A stretch of 64,000 nt of DNA from an uncultured Bacteroidales bacterium (GTDB lineage: Bacteria; Bacteroidota; Bacteroidia; Bacteroidales; Bacteroidaceae), in contig CADBXS010000001.1 in assembly GCA_902798705.1 (NCBI GenBank), positions 16,489 to 80,488 of the forward strand, given 5' to 3'. Under the pieces are notes generated by a model. That model was given only the letters and a program-made list of their open reading frames with translations, was not told the DNA's origin and made no database searches. Of this stretch, positions 48,221-57,573 are shown piece after piece. Every line of letters begins with the position of its first letter. Position 1 is the stretch's first letter. The translations under genes and the position numbers were made by a program.

Positions 48221-49792
48221 ATGAAGAAGAAAGAATTGAGTGTGACCGACTTTCTCTCCAATTTGAAGTCGGATGCCACAGAAGAGCAGCGTAAGACTCT
48301 TGAGAGCCTCTACATCCCTGTCGTTGACAAGATGAACGAGATGCTCGACTTGATTGTGAACGGTACTGCTGACAAGGAAGAAGTCATTAAGGAATTCAAG
48401 TCCATGAATGAGAAGCTTGTCGGTGTAGGTGCGATGACGAAGCAGATTGAGGACTTGCAGAACCAGGTTAAGTCCGCTGCCGAGACTATCGAGAAGATGA
48501 AGAAGAACGGTGTGAGTGCCGACTTCATCAGCAAGTTCGACGAGCAGCTGAACGCTATGTTCGACTCTGAGAAGTTCATCGACTTCGCAGAAGGTCGTCG
48601 CAGCAAGTCCGGCAAGTTCGAGTTCGACAAGAAGGGCGTGACAAGCCTTGAGAACAGCTACACCGGCAACATCCTGCTCAACCAGCAGCAGCGTCGTGTT
48701 GTCGATCCGTTCGCAAACGGCAAGACACACCTCCGTGATGTCATCAACGTGGAGCAGGGCGACCCTGAGTATCCATCGCTGACCTTCAACCAGATTTCGA
48801 GCCTCGACCGCAATGTGCGCTACGTGACTGAGAACGGTCAGTTGCCTGAGTCAGCATTCGCAGTGAAGGAAGTGACCGAGCCAGTGAAGCGCCTTGGTAC
48901 CACTATGTTCATCTCGAAGCGCATGCTCAAGAGCCGCACATGGGTTCGTTCCTACATTCTCTCACACCTTCCACTTTGGATTCAGCAGGCAGAGGACTGG
49001 AACATCATGTTTGGTGACGGCCAGGGCGAGAACTTCACGGGTATCGTGAACAACCCTAACGTGAAGGCTATCGAGAGCATCCTCTCTGACAACGTGGTGA
49101 CTGGTGCAGCAGGTTCTGTTGACAGCGTGACTTCGTTCAACGGTGGTGCAGACGTGGTTGTTGAGTTCACTGCTCCTCAGCCTCTCATCCGCACAGGTAT
49201 GCAGATTACCTTCACCGGTGCAACCAAGATGACTGCCCTCAACTCTGCGAATAGCGTCATCAAGATGAATGACCGCCAGATTCTCATCAAGGGTGTGACC
49301 TACGTCGCAGCTGAGACTGTGAGCGCTATGTCGTTCGTGGTGAAGAACAAGTATTTCAAGAACATCGAGGACCCTAACTCCGAGGATGCCATCCGTACCG
49401 CTTTCGCACTGATGTCTTATGGCGAGTTCACTCCGAACCTCGTTGTCCTCAACCCAAGCGATGTGAACGCTATCGAGTGCGAGAAGGACACTACAGGCCG
49501 CAGTCTTGGACTCGTTCAGACTGTCGGTGGCCAGAAGCGCATCGCAGGTCGCCTCATCGTGGAGTCCACTCAGATTCCAGAAGGCAAGTACTTGCTCGGT
49601 GACTTCGTGAACGGTGCTTCCCTCGTTGACTACACCGCTCTCACTCTCGAATGGGCTGAGGATGTCGATACGAAGCGTAAGAACCAGGTTGCCCTGATTG
49701 CTCAGGAGGAGTGCATCTTCGCTCTCTACAACCCATTCGCATTCGCTTACGGCGACCTCGCTGCTCTCATCACTGCCATCACCAAGGCTTAA
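48221..49792 (+). CDS. Major capsid protein, HK97 fold
   Basis: A 523-residue capsid protein. Residues ~1-140 are a coiled-coil scaffold domain (LSNLKSDATEEQRKTLESLY, VKSAAETIEKMKK) expected to be removed by the upstream protease. The HK97 core begins near LLNQQQRRVVDPFANG and includes the E-loop, spine helix (YILSHLPLWIQQAEDWNIMFGDG) and A-domain. An inserted ~90-residue beta segment (SFNGGADVVVEFTAPQ...ILIKGVTYVAAETV) sits between 300 and 380. The smooth codon pattern suggests high expression. Confidence 0.9.
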   Translation: MKKKELSVTDFLSNLKSDATEEQRKTLESLYIPVVDKMNEMLDLIVNGTADKEEVIKEFKSMNEKLVGVGAMTKQIEDLQNQVKSAAETIEKMKKNGVSADFISKFDEQLNAMFDSEKFIDFAEGRRSKSGKFEFDKKGVTSLENSYTGNILLNQQQRRVVDPFANGKTHLRDVINVEQGDPEYPSLTFNQISSLDRNVRYVTENGQLPESAFAVKEVTEPVKRLGTTMFISKRMLKSRTWVRSYILSHLPLWIQQAEDWNIMFGDGQGENFTGIVNNPNVKAIESILSDNVVTGAAGSVDSVTSFNGGADVVVEFTAPQPLIRTGMQITFTGATKMTALNSANSVIKMNDRQILIKGVTYVAAETVSAMSFVVKNKYFKNIEDPNSEDAIRTAFALMSYGEFTPNLVVLNPSDVNAIECEKDTTGRSLGLVQTVGGQKRIAGRLIVESTQIPEGKYLLGDFVNGASLVDYTALTLEWAEDVDTKRKNQVALIAQEECIFALYNPFAFAYGDLAALITAITKA

Positions 49793-49804
49793 TCTGTTTG
49801 CGCC

Positions 49805-50122
49805 ATGAAGAAGGTACTTATCATAACAGGAGACGCCAAGAAGCTCGCAGGCTTCGCTCATGAGCAGCGTTACCGCTTCAAGCGCGACAAGATGACTGCT
49901 GAGCTGAAGAATGTGGGCAGCGGCGAAACCGACGAGGCTAAGCCTACGGAGCCTGCCAAGACCGAAGAACCTGCCAAGACCGAGGGCGGAACCCTCGGGA
50001 ACGGTGGCGAAGGCGATACCAAGGAAGCTCCAAAGGAGGACACCAAGGAAGCACCGAAAGAGGATTCCAAGGAAGCTCCAAAGGAGGACACCAAGGAAGT
50101 GAAGAAGACCGACAAGAAATAG
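49805..50122 (+). CDS. Small capsid-associated protein with a repeat tail
   Basis: A 105-residue protein. The N-terminal ~35 residues (KKVLIITGDAKKLAGFAHEQRYRFKRDK) form a small basic domain. The rest is a low-complexity tail of TEPAK and KEAPKED repeats, four of the latter in tandem. A type A palindromic element at 49980-50008 encodes the EGGTLGNGG joint between the two repeat blocks. It is placed like head-decoration or head-joining proteins. Confidence 0.65.
   Translation: MKKVLIITGDAKKLAGFAHEQRYRFKRDKMTAELKNVGSGETDEAKPTEPAKTEEPAKTEGGTLGNGGEGDTKEAPKEDTKEAPKEDSKEAPKEDTKEVKKTDKK
49980..50008 (+). repeat. Palindromic element type A, copy A2 (intragenic)
   Basis: CCGAGGG-CGGAA-CCCTCGG + GAACGGTGGC, perfect. 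The first base is codon position 2. Confidence 0.85.
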
Positions 50123-50128
50123 GCTGCT

Positions 50129-50650
50129 ATGAGACTGTTGATAGACTGTACATACTTTACGAAGGGTGAGCGTCACATCATGAACGCTCCCCTTACCCTC
50201 TCTCCCGAGGACCAGAACGAGCTGGCGGTGATGGACACGATTCACGGGTTCGTGGAGACGGAACAGACGCAGTTCCTTTGTCTGATGCTGGGTGAATCGA
50301 CTGCCGCAGTGCTTCAGGCTTACCTTGACGGCAAGGATGCCGTGACGGATGAGGAGCCGGAGGTGGATGCCGACCTCGAATACCTGGCTGACGGGTTGAG
50401 GGAGAGCTTTGCCGACTATGTGTTCTATCGGATGCTTCGCAACGTGAACACGCTGGTGACCACGACGGGAGTGGTGGAGTTGAAGACTGCCAACCGCTAC
50501 CGTACTCCGGCAGACCGAGAGGCTTCGATATGGAACAGGATGGTGGAGAGGAATCTCTCCTTCGTGAAGAGGCTGAGGGAGCGTGGTGTGTGCTATTCGG
50601 TCTATTACAGTGAGAATATGGTAACGAAAATCAATGCCTTGAACCTATAA
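50129..50650 (+). CDS. Head-tail connector-like protein
   Basis: A 173-residue protein in the neck position. Helical, with FADYVFYRMLRNVNTLVTTTGVVEL and a NRYRTPADREASIWNRMVERNLSFVKRLRE C-terminal helix. It resembles DUF6712-type adaptor proteins by position and pattern. Its stop overlaps the next start by 1 nt. Confidence 0.6.
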   Translation: MRLLIDCTYFTKGERHIMNAPLTLSPEDQNELAVMDTIHGFVETEQTQFLCLMLGESTAAVLQAYLDGKDAVTDEEPEVDADLEYLADGLRESFADYVFYRMLRNVNTLVTTTGVVELKTANRYRTPADREASIWNRMVERNLSFVKRLRERGVCYSVYYSENMVTKINALNL

Positions 50651-51243
50651 TGGACATCATCGACATCGTGAGGGAAGCAGTAGAGCGTGCGGCTGGTGCT
50701 GTGACGATCCATCAGAGCGATGGCCACGGCAACATGCTGGAGCGCCGTCATCCCGAAATCAACTACTTGTTTGGCAGTGACCAGTACATCAAGGACATGC
50801 TCGACATGAGCAGCCGTACTTTCCCTGCTGCGAGCAAGAGTGTGTGCGTGGGTGAGGGTGTAAGGGCGAAGAAGTTTCCTTTGGTGGCCCTTTTCACTCC
50901 GATTACGGAGGAGAGGGGCATTGATGATGTTGACTGCCGGGTGAAGGTGAGTCTTCTGATTGCTTGTTCGAGCCGCAAGGAGTGGAGCAACGAGCAGCGG
51001 AAGGTGACGAGCTTCGAGCGGATTCTGCATCCCATCTATGAGGAGCTGATGAAGCAGCTGGGCAGGCATGAGAATGTTCGTGCGCCATATAGCGGAAATT
51101 TTCGACATGATAAGACGGACAACTACTCGTATGGTCGCTATGGCGCCTACACGCAGAGCGGTGAGAGCGTGAGCGAGCCGATAGATGCCGTGGTTGTCCA
51201 GAACTTGAGACTTGAACTGATTGAAAAACCTTGTAAAAGATAG
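50650..51243 (+). CDS. Neck/tail-completion-like protein
   Basis: A 197-residue protein. Contains a beta-rich core (KFPLVALFTPITEERGID, VKVSLLIACSSRKEW) and a helix (FERILHPIYEELMKQLGRH), a layout seen in head-tail joining or tail-terminator proteins. No firm family. Position before the tail tube supports this. Confidence 0.6.
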   Translation: MDIIDIVREAVERAAGAVTIHQSDGHGNMLERRHPEINYLFGSDQYIKDMLDMSSRTFPAASKSVCVGEGVRAKKFPLVALFTPITEERGIDDVDCRVKVSLLIACSSRKEWSNEQRKVTSFERILHPIYEELMKQLGRHENVRAPYSGNFRHDKTDNYSYGRYGAYTQSGESVSEPIDAVVVQNLRLELIEKPCKR

Positions 51244-51247
51244 ATAA

Positions 51248-52081
51248 ATGAAAGTTACAAGAAACTGTCCCCAGGGACTTTTGAACACGGGCATAAGTGG
51301 ATGCCCAATCGACTTTGCGTTCGTTGTAGCTGCCATCCTCGTCACGAAAGGCACCAAGCTGCCTGCCGACCTCAGCGCTGAGGACTTGACGGAACTTTGC
51401 CATGCTGACCGTCCTGACCGCGTGATGCCTATCAAGGGCTTGGTGGAATATGCCAAGAACGGTGGTGAGGCTCAGACGAGCGCTGTGGGCTATGGTCCAA
51501 GCCAGTACACTGGTCTGAGCCAGCAGACAGATACGTTCAGCCTTTCGAAGTTCATTCCAGAGCTCCATGCGAGCATCTTGAAGGCTGTGAACCAGGAATT
51601 CGGCGTGTACTTCGTTGACAAGGACAACCACATCATCGGTACGAACGACGGCACTGACCTGTTGGCTCCAATCGACGTGACGCTGGTACCGAATGCTACT
51701 CCTTTCCGCACATCGAGTGCTCAGAGCGTTCAGACGGTGGGCTTCAACTATGTTGACACCGAGTACGTACACAAGCACTACGACTATATTCAGGCAGACT
51801 TCGACGTTGTTGGCGCTCTTGTCGGCTTAGTCGAGGTGGAACTTGTTTCCGTGACCGGTGGCTACAAGCTTGTTGAGCATATCGGTGGCTATGACCGTAC
51901 GGCTGAGTTCGGTACGCTCATCGCTGCTAACGTGTCTGACGTGCTGGACGGTGCTACTGCTGGTAGTTATTCCAATGGCATTCTGACGCTGACTGTCGGC
52001 ACTGGTGTTGTTCCATCGCTGAAGGCTCCAAGTGCCTTGTATGCGAAGGGCATCGAGGGTATTGTTCAGTACGAGGCATGA
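51248..52081 (+). CDS. Probable major tail tube protein
   Basis: A 277-residue beta-rich protein between the neck and the tape measure. The N-terminus MKVTRNCPQGLLNTGISGCPID is unlike classic tail-tube starts, but LVGLVEVELVSVTGGYKLVEH and the Ig-like end (GSYSNGILTLTVGTGVV) fit a tail-tube fold with a C-terminal domain. ATGA overlap with the next small gene. Confidence 0.65.
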   Translation: MKVTRNCPQGLLNTGISGCPIDFAFVVAAILVTKGTKLPADLSAEDLTELCHADRPDRVMPIKGLVEYAKNGGEAQTSAVGYGPSQYTGLSQQTDTFSLSKFIPELHASILKAVNQEFGVYFVDKDNHIIGTNDGTDLLAPIDVTLVPNATPFRTSSAQSVQTVGFNYVDTEYVHKHYDYIQADFDVVGALVGLVEVELVSVTGGYKLVEHIGGYDRTAEFGTLIAANVSDVLDGATAGSYSNGILTLTVGTGVVPSLKAPSALYAKGIEGIVQYEA

Positions 52082-52251
52082 ACGTAGTCTTTGAGTGTGT
52101 GAGCTTCGATGCGGAGTATGTGCGCAGCCTCAGCAAGGAGTTGTTTGTCGAGCAGTTCATGGATGTGTTCTGGCTCGATAGGGCAGAGGCTGACCGCAGG
52201 ACGATGCTTGAGGACGCATACGACACGATAAGCAAGGGGGCTGGGCAGTGA
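52078..52251 (+). CDS. Small tail protein, chaperone position
   Basis: 57 codons, ATGA-coupled to the tail tube (MNVVFECVSFDAEYVRSLSKEL, ending in SKGAGQ). An acidic helical protein in the place of a tail-assembly chaperone. No slippery frameshift site was noticed. Confidence 0.55.
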   Translation: MNVVFECVSFDAEYVRSLSKELFVEQFMDVFWLDRAEADRRTMLEDAYDTISKGAGQ

Positions 52252-52273
52252 GCCCGACCCCCTTTAAAGTTAA

Positions 52274-52335
52274 AAGTGAAGAGTGAAAAGTGAAGAGTGA
52301 AGAGAAGGACAAAGGACTAAGGACAAAGTACAAAG
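52274..52335 (+). repeat. GTGAAGA and GGACAAA heptads in tandem
   Basis: About four GTGAA(A/G)A units (52274-52304) run straight into GGACAAA/GGACTAA/GTACAAA units (52305-52335), ending at the start codon of the next gene. Both heptad families meet here. Confidence 0.75.
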
Positions 52336-52863
52336 ATGGCGAACTTGCTGTATGTGGCGGATGTGATTGCCACGATTAACGATACGTTTGAGGATGCGGT
52401 GGTTCAGTGCATGGACGACAATCGGGATGTGGTTGCCGACATGATACGTGAGCAGCTGTACTCGGGTATTGACGGCAAGGGGGACTACCTGAGTCCTACT
52501 TACTCGCAGGACCCTTACTTCAATAATCCTTACATAGGACGGTTTGCGGGCAGACCTGAGGGGTACAGGAAGTGGAAGGAAGTGATTACGCCTCCGGAGT
52601 CGAGCATGATGCTGAGTCTGCCTCCACGACCTGTGGATGTGCCGAACCTGTTCATCGTGGGTACGTTCCACGCGAGCATCAGGGCGGAGATACGGACTCC
52701 CATGCTGCATATCTTCACGTCTGGGTTCGCGGATGGTCCTCAGATTGAAAGGAAGTACGGTGAGGACATCTTCATGCCTGGCGAGATTGCGAGGGCTTAC
52801 TTCAACGAGAACTACTTGAAACCGTATCTGCTGAAGCTGTTTGAGCAGTGCGGATACAGATAG
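52336..52863 (+). CDS. Tail-region structural protein, function unknown
   Basis: A 175-residue protein (ADVIATINDTFEDAVVQCMDDN; REQLYSGIDGKGDYLSPTYSQDPYF). The middle is Pro- and Asn-rich, and the end is a helix (YFNENYLKPYLLKLFEQCGY). Likely a tail completion or minor tail protein by position. Confidence 0.6.
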   Translation: MANLLYVADVIATINDTFEDAVVQCMDDNRDVVADMIREQLYSGIDGKGDYLSPTYSQDPYFNNPYIGRFAGRPEGYRKWKEVITPPESSMMLSLPPRPVDVPNLFIVGTFHASIRAEIRTPMLHIFTSGFADGPQIERKYGEDIFMPGEIARAYFNENYLKPYLLKLFEQCGYR

Positions 52864-52905
52864 AAGTAGGAATACTAGGAGGACTAGGTGGACTAGGATT
52901 TTATT

Positions 52906-53094
52906 ATGGCGTGTAGTTGTTTGAACAAGAAGCGGCAGAGCGAGAGGGACATACAGAGCGGACTGGCACGGAAGGCTGCCCAGTTGGATGGGGAAGTCTA
53001 TGCTCTGTATCAGAAACCCGACGGCACTTACGGGTTTGACAGGATAAGTGCGGAGATAAAGTACCCGATTGTGGAATACAGACACTATCTGTAA
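52906..53094 (+). CDS. Small tail-region protein
   Basis: A 62-residue basic protein (SCLNKKRQSERDIQSGLARKAAQLDGEVYALYQKPDGTYGFD) with an N-terminal CSC motif. No family recognised. Confidence 0.55.
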   Translation: MACSCLNKKRQSERDIQSGLARKAAQLDGEVYALYQKPDGTYGFDRISAEIKYPIVEYRHYL

Positions 53095-53143
53095 GGACAA
53101 AGGACGGGTTAAGTACAAAGGACGAAGGACAAAGTACAAGGGA
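53094..53143 (+). repeat. GGACAAA/GTACAAA heptads
   Basis: Six degenerate heptads (GGACAAA, GGACGGG, GTACAAA, GGACGAA, GGACAAA, GTACAAG) between the small tail gene and palindromic copy A5. Confidence 0.7.
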
Positions 53144-53172
53144 CTCGCTGCAAAACAGCGAGGAACGGTAAC
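53144..53172 (+). repeat. Palindromic element type A, copy A5
   Basis: CTCGCTG-CAAAA-CAGCGAG + GAACGGTAAC. The stem and loop are identical to copy A4 at 36241, which suggests recent copying or conversion. It lies 17 nt before the tape-measure start. Confidence 0.8.
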
Positions 53173-53189
53173 TAAAAAAACGAAGAACG

Positions 53190-56100
53190 ATGGCTGACTT
53201 GAAAATAACCGACCTCATTGCCGAGGGTGAGATTGAGAAGCTCAGGAGCCTCAGCAGCGAGTTGAAGAACGTGAAGGACGTGTATGTGGAAGTGGCTGGC
53301 AAGCTGTCCGCAGGTCTGAGCGTGAAGATAGAGACGAGTGGCGACCTTGCCGAGTACATGAAGCGTGTAAGCGAGAGTGCGAAGCAGGCGGAGTCGAACA
53401 CTGCGCAGTTCAATGCCGTGCTCCAGCAGGAGAGCCAGGCGATACAGAACACGACGAACACGATCAGCCGAGAGTTGGCCGAGCGTCAGAAGGTGAACAG
53501 GGAGAAGCGCAGCGGCTATGAGTTCGACAAGACTGCTCTTGAGTTGGCTGTGAAGATAATTGGCACGAGGGAGGAGAACATTGCCAAGTTGACGAAGGAA
53601 CAGACGAATCTGCGGTTGGTGAAGCAGGAGCAGGCTGACTGGAACAAGAAACTGAAAGACGGCGAAGTTTTACTTGACAAGTACAACTCTGTGATGGTGA
53701 AGTTGAACAACCAGGAAAGCAAGAGCAAAATCGCTGTTCAGGAGCTAAACAGGGTCATCAACAACCAGACGAAGGAAATGCAGGCTGCGGAGGGTACTTA
53801 CGCTCAGTTGTCGCAACGGTTGGAACTCTTGAAGAGAGCTTATCGGCAACTGAGTGAGGATGAGAAGAAAAGTCCGCTTGGTAATACTTTGAATAAAGCC
53901 ATCATCGACCTTGATGCTCACATGAAGGACTTGGACGCTGACATGGGTCAGTTTCAGAGGAACGTGGGCAACTACGCCATTGCGACGGACAAGATGGCGG
54001 GTTCGTTCTTGAATATGCTTGGCTTGCCTCCTCAGTTGAGCAACAGCCTGAAGGGATGCTTCGAGACGATGGCGAAGGGCGAGAGCGTGATGGCGAGCCT
54101 TGGCACGAAACTCGCTGCACTGGGTAGGACGCTGATGACGTTCTTGGCGAATCCTGCTATGCTGGCGATATTAGGCATTGCGGGAACGGTTGCCGCGTTC
54201 AAGTGGTGGTACGAGTACAACAAGGGCATTGCCGAGGCTACGAGGCTGACGAAGGAGTTCTTCGGTATCAAGGACTCGGGCGAGCTGACAGCGTTGAGGG
54301 ACGAAATCAAGGCTGTTGCCGATGTCTATGAGAAGGACTATATCGACGTGCTGAAGACCGTCGATGCGCTCCATGCGCAATGGGGCATGAGTGCTCAGGA
54401 GGCTTTGCAGGTGGTGAAGGATGGCTTCGCCAGTGGTGCGGACTTGGGTGGCAATATGCTGAGTCTGTTGCAGCAGTATGCGCCAAGTTTCCATGATATC
54501 GGTTTGAGTGCGAGTGAGACGGTGGCGATCATCCAGCAGACACGCAGCGGTATCTTCACGGAGGGTGGCTTGCAGGCTATTCAGATGGCGGGTGTTCGCA
54601 TCAGGCAGATGTCGGAGAGTGCGAAGAAGTCACTGGATGCGATTGGACTGAGCTCGAAGCAGATTGAGCAGGAATTGAGCAGCGGTGAGACGTCCATCAT
54701 GGAAGTTATCAAGATGATTTCCTCACGCATCAAGGAGTTGCCTCCTGACTGCGAGGAGGTGGGCAATGTGCTGAAGGACGTGTTCGGTAGGAATGGTGCT
54801 GCACAGGGCTTGCAGATGATTGAGAGCTTCGACCAGATGAATACGAGCCTTGAGGAGGCTAAGAAGACCACGGGCGAGTATGGCGAGTTGCTGGAGAAGC
54901 AGGTGGAGGCTCAGACGGAACTCAACAAGGCTGTGAGCGAGTTGTTCGATGCTACGGATGAGGGATTCGAGAATACGATTCTGAGTCTGAAGATTATCGG
55001 CACGGAGTTGCTGACGGAGGTCGTCAAAGGCGTTAAGGACATATTTGATTGGTTCAAGGAGTGGTACGATGAGAGTTGGCTTGTGCGTGGAGTGATTGAA
55101 TTCATTGTCGCTTCTGTACGGACTCTGTGGAACGTGATAGAGGTTGGCGGTGCTATTGTTATTGACGTGTTCAAGACGATGGGCGCAGCAGCGAAGGCAC
55201 TTGGCAACGTTATTCAGTCCATCTTTGAATGGGATAGTGAGAAGTTCAACAAGGCTGTGCGAGAATGGAATGCGTCGTTCAACCGCTATGGGAGCGATTT
55301 GATTAACAGCTTCAAGAAGAACGGCAAGGATGTTGGTGAGGCTTGGGTTGAAGGCTATAACAAAACCGTGAAGAATGGAGACCTTGAAGAGCCAAAAATC
55401 AACATGATTGGTGAGCAGAACTACGATGAGAGTTCCAAGAAATCCGCAAACGATGCTTCTAAGGATTTATCGAAAGACTTTGAAGCCGCTATTAAACCCC
55501 GTAAAAAATTTACGGGGAACAGTGGCGACGATAGCAAGGATGCTGAGAAGGATGCTAAGTTGGCGGAGAAGAAGCGGAAGGAGCAGGAAAAGCTGGAAGA
55601 GGCTGCGGAAAAGGCTCGTATCGCTGCGGAGAAGACGAACATCGCCAATCGGCTTGCGCTCGTGGAGAAGGGAAGCGAGGAGGAGCTGAAGGTGAAGCAG
55701 GAGAAGCTCGCCATGGAGCGCGACCTCGAACTGAAGGAGGCTGAGAAGAACGGTGCTGACATGGCACTCATCCATGAGAAGTTCCAGAAGGAGATGGACG
55801 AACTCGACGAGGAGTATGCGCACTTGCAGGTGGAGAGGATCAGTGACCGCTACGCTGCGGAGAGTGTTGCGCTGAACGAGTCTTTTGCTCTTCGTCAGAA
55901 GTTGCTTGCTGAGCAGTATGCGAAGAATGAAATCAGCGAGGCGGAATATCAGAAGAAGAAGGCTGAACTGGATGAGGAGTATGCCCGTGCTTCGCATGAG
56001 CGTGCCATCCAGCAGGTGCAGGAGCAGATTGCCGTGGCTGGTGTGAGTGCTGAGGAGCGCCAGAAACTGGAAGAGCAGTTGTCGAAGTCGCTTGCTGACC

Positions 56101-56978
56101 TCTACAAGTGGGAGGCAGAGCAGTACAAGAAGAGCAAGGAGGAAGAGGTGAAGGCTGACGAGGATGCCCATAAGAAGCGCATGAAGAACACGCAGATGTA
56201 CTTGCAGAAGACGGCTCAGATGATTAGTGCGGTGACGGACTTGTTCGGTGCGCTGAGCGATGCGAAGCTGGAGAAGATAGACGATGAGGAGGAAGCGCTG
56301 GATGAGCAGTACGACAAGGACGTGGAGCGCATCTCGATGCTTGAGGAGAGTGGTGCGATTACGAAGGAGGAAGCGGAAGCAAGGAAGCGTGCAGCGGAGG
56401 CTGAGACGCAGCAGAAGCGTGAGGAACTGGAGAAGAAGCGTGCGCAGATTGAGTATAAACAGGCGGTGATGGAGAAGGCGAACAAGGTGGCACAGATAGC
56501 GATATCGACTGCGTTGGGTGTGATGCAGGCCTTGGCGATGCTTCCTCCGAATGTTCCGCTTTCCGTCACTATCGGTGCCATCGGTGCTGTGCAGTTGGCC
56601 ACTGCGTTGGCGCAGCCAATCAAGGCGTATGCGAAGGGTACTCCTGAGGGCGGTCATCCTGGTGGTCTTGCGCTCGTGGGTGATGGCGGTACGCATGAGA
56701 TTGTGTCGTACAATGGTAAGGCTTGGCTGACGAGCGACAAGCCTCAGCTGGTGCATTTGCCTAAGGGTGCGGAAGTGTTCCCGAATGTGAACGAGGTGAC
56801 GTTTGACAACTTGCAGCCGATTGCGACTGACGGCAAGAGTGAGGTGCATGTGGTGAACGACTACGCAAGGCTGGAGAAGCGAGTCGATATGACGAACAAG
56901 TTGCTCAGGATGCAGATGCGCAGCCAGCAGCGTATTGCGTACATGCAGCGTTTCCATGATAGGAGGAACGAATTATGA
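53190..56978 (+). CDS. Tape measure protein
   Basis: A 1262-residue protein whose length sets the tail length. Residues ~1-290 are coiled coil, a hydrophobic segment lies at ~310-335 (TLMTFLANPAMLAILGIAGTVAAF), then a TP901-type core (GMSAQEALQVVKDGFASGAD; GISAKETVAII-like sequence). A charged coiled coil at ~770-1060 contains an element-encoded joint (IKPRKKFTGNSGDD, from copy A3). The C-terminus (LAMLPPNVPLSVTIGAIGAV; GLALVGDGGTHEIV) is typical of siphophage tape measures. The next gene overlaps by ATGA. Confidence 0.92.
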   Translation: MADLKITDLIAEGEIEKLRSLSSELKNVKDVYVEVAGKLSAGLSVKIETSGDLAEYMKRVSESAKQAESNTAQFNAVLQQESQAIQNTTNTISRELAERQKVNREKRSGYEFDKTALELAVKIIGTREENIAKLTKEQTNLRLVKQEQADWNKKLKDGEVLLDKYNSVMVKLNNQESKSKIAVQELNRVINNQTKEMQAAEGTYAQLSQRLELLKRAYRQLSEDEKKSPLGNTLNKAIIDLDAHMKDLDADMGQFQRNVGNYAIATDKMAGSFLNMLGLPPQLSNSLKGCFETMAKGESVMASLGTKLAALGRTLMTFLANPAMLAILGIAGTVAAFKWWYEYNKGIAEATRLTKEFFGIKDSGELTALRDEIKAVADVYEKDYIDVLKTVDALHAQWGMSAQEALQVVKDGFASGADLGGNMLSLLQQYAPSFHDIGLSASETVAIIQQTRSGIFTEGGLQAIQMAGVRIRQMSESAKKSLDAIGLSSKQIEQELSSGETSIMEVIKMISSRIKELPPDCEEVGNVLKDVFGRNGAAQGLQMIESFDQMNTSLEEAKKTTGEYGELLEKQVEAQTELNKAVSELFDATDEGFENTILSLKIIGTELLTEVVKGVKDIFDWFKEWYDESWLVRGVIEFIVASVRTLWNVIEVGGAIVIDVFKTMGAAAKALGNVIQSIFEWDSEKFNKAVREWNASFNRYGSDLINSFKKNGKDVGEAWVEGYNKTVKNGDLEEPKINMIGEQNYDESSKKSANDASKDLSKDFEAAIKPRKKFTGNSGDDSKDAEKDAKLAEKKRKEQEKLEEAAEKARIAAEKTNIANRLALVEKGSEEELKVKQEKLAMERDLELKEAEKNGADMALIHEKFQKEMDELDEEYAHLQVERISDRYAAESVALNESFALRQKLLAEQYAKNEISEAEYQKKKAELDEEYARASHERAIQQVQEQIAVAGVSAEERQKLEEQLSKSLADLYKWEAEQYKKSKEEEVKADEDAHKKRMKNTQMYLQKTAQMISAVTDLFGALSDAKLEKIDDEEEALDEQYDKDVERISMLEESGAITKEEAEARKRAAEAETQQKREELEKKRAQIEYKQAVMEKANKVAQIAISTALGVMQALAMLPPNVPLSVTIGAIGAVQLATALAQPIKAYAKGTPEGGHPGGLALVGDGGTHEIVSYNGKAWLTSDKPQLVHLPKGAEVFPNVNEVTFDNLQPIATDGKSEVHVVNDYARLEKRVDMTNKLLRMQMRSQQRIAYMQRFHDRRNEL
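55498..55526 (+). repeat. Palindromic element type A, copy A3 (intragenic)
   Basis: CCCGTAA-AAAAT-TTACGGG + GAACAGTGGC; perfect stem, AT-rich loop. The first base is codon position 2 in the tape-measure frame. It lies at a domain border before the Lys/Glu coiled coil. Confidence 0.75.
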
Positions 56979-57517
56979 TTAATAGGCTTGACGAGTTGAC
57001 GATGGCCCAGTTCGTGGACTTGGCGTGTGGCGACTACTCCCTGGTTGGGGGTGATGCCGTCCGCGCCTCCGAGCTGGTGGGCGAGTTCCAAAGGGTGAGC
57101 AATCCTTCGGGGTATCGTGCGCAGTTGATGGAGTGTGCGGACAGGGAGCGTCGGCGTGCGAGGGTGGTGCTTTACTCTGTGCTTGTGGTCCTGCTTTCGT
57201 TGGATGGCGAGGACGATGTGCGTAGGATTCTTGGCGATTTGGGTCGGAAGAGGCTGAGTACGATGGATTCGGAACGCTTGCGGATGCAGGTTGAGCAGTT
57301 GGCGAGGAGCGAGAAGGCTGCCATGGAGCGTGCGGAAGCCGAGAGGAAGGATGAAGAGGTGCGTGACGCTGGTACGATTCGTGGCGAGTTCTACACGGAG
57401 GCTGCTGTGCTGATGCGCCATTTCAGGATGCCGATTGACTTCCATGCTGTGAATGCGGAGGTGTATGCAAACCTGAGGAGACAGGCTGCGGACGATATGC
57501 GGGCGATGGCGAAATAA
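56975..57517 (+). CDS. Tail-region protein, function unknown
   Basis: A 180-residue protein (MINRLDELTMAQFVDLACGDYSLV), helical, Arg/Glu-rich (ARSEKAAMERAEAERKDEEV), and ending YANLRRQAADDMRAMAK. ATGA-coupled to the tape measure; probably a tail assembly or minor tail protein of Bacteroidales phages. Confidence 0.65.
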   Translation: MINRLDELTMAQFVDLACGDYSLVGGDAVRASELVGEFQRVSNPSGYRAQLMECADRERRRARVVLYSVLVVLLSLDGEDDVRRILGDLGRKRLSTMDSERLRMQVEQLARSEKAAMERAEAERKDEEVRDAGTIRGEFYTEAAVLMRHFRMPIDFHAVNAEVYANLRRQAADDMRAMAK

Positions 57518-57573
57518 GGACAAAGGACAAACCAAGTACAAAGGATAAAGGACAAGGAAAAACGTAGGGGCTG

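Noticed and set aside
52078..52336. Programmed frameshift in a tail chaperone pair
   Set aside because: No slippery heptamer of the X-XXY-YYZ type was seen near the end of the 57-codon gene, and no overlapping longer frame follows.
55467..56957. 496-codon - strand frame opposite the tape measure
   Set aside because: Its Leu/Arg/His runs mirror Lys/Glu/Gln coiled-coil codons on the + strand.
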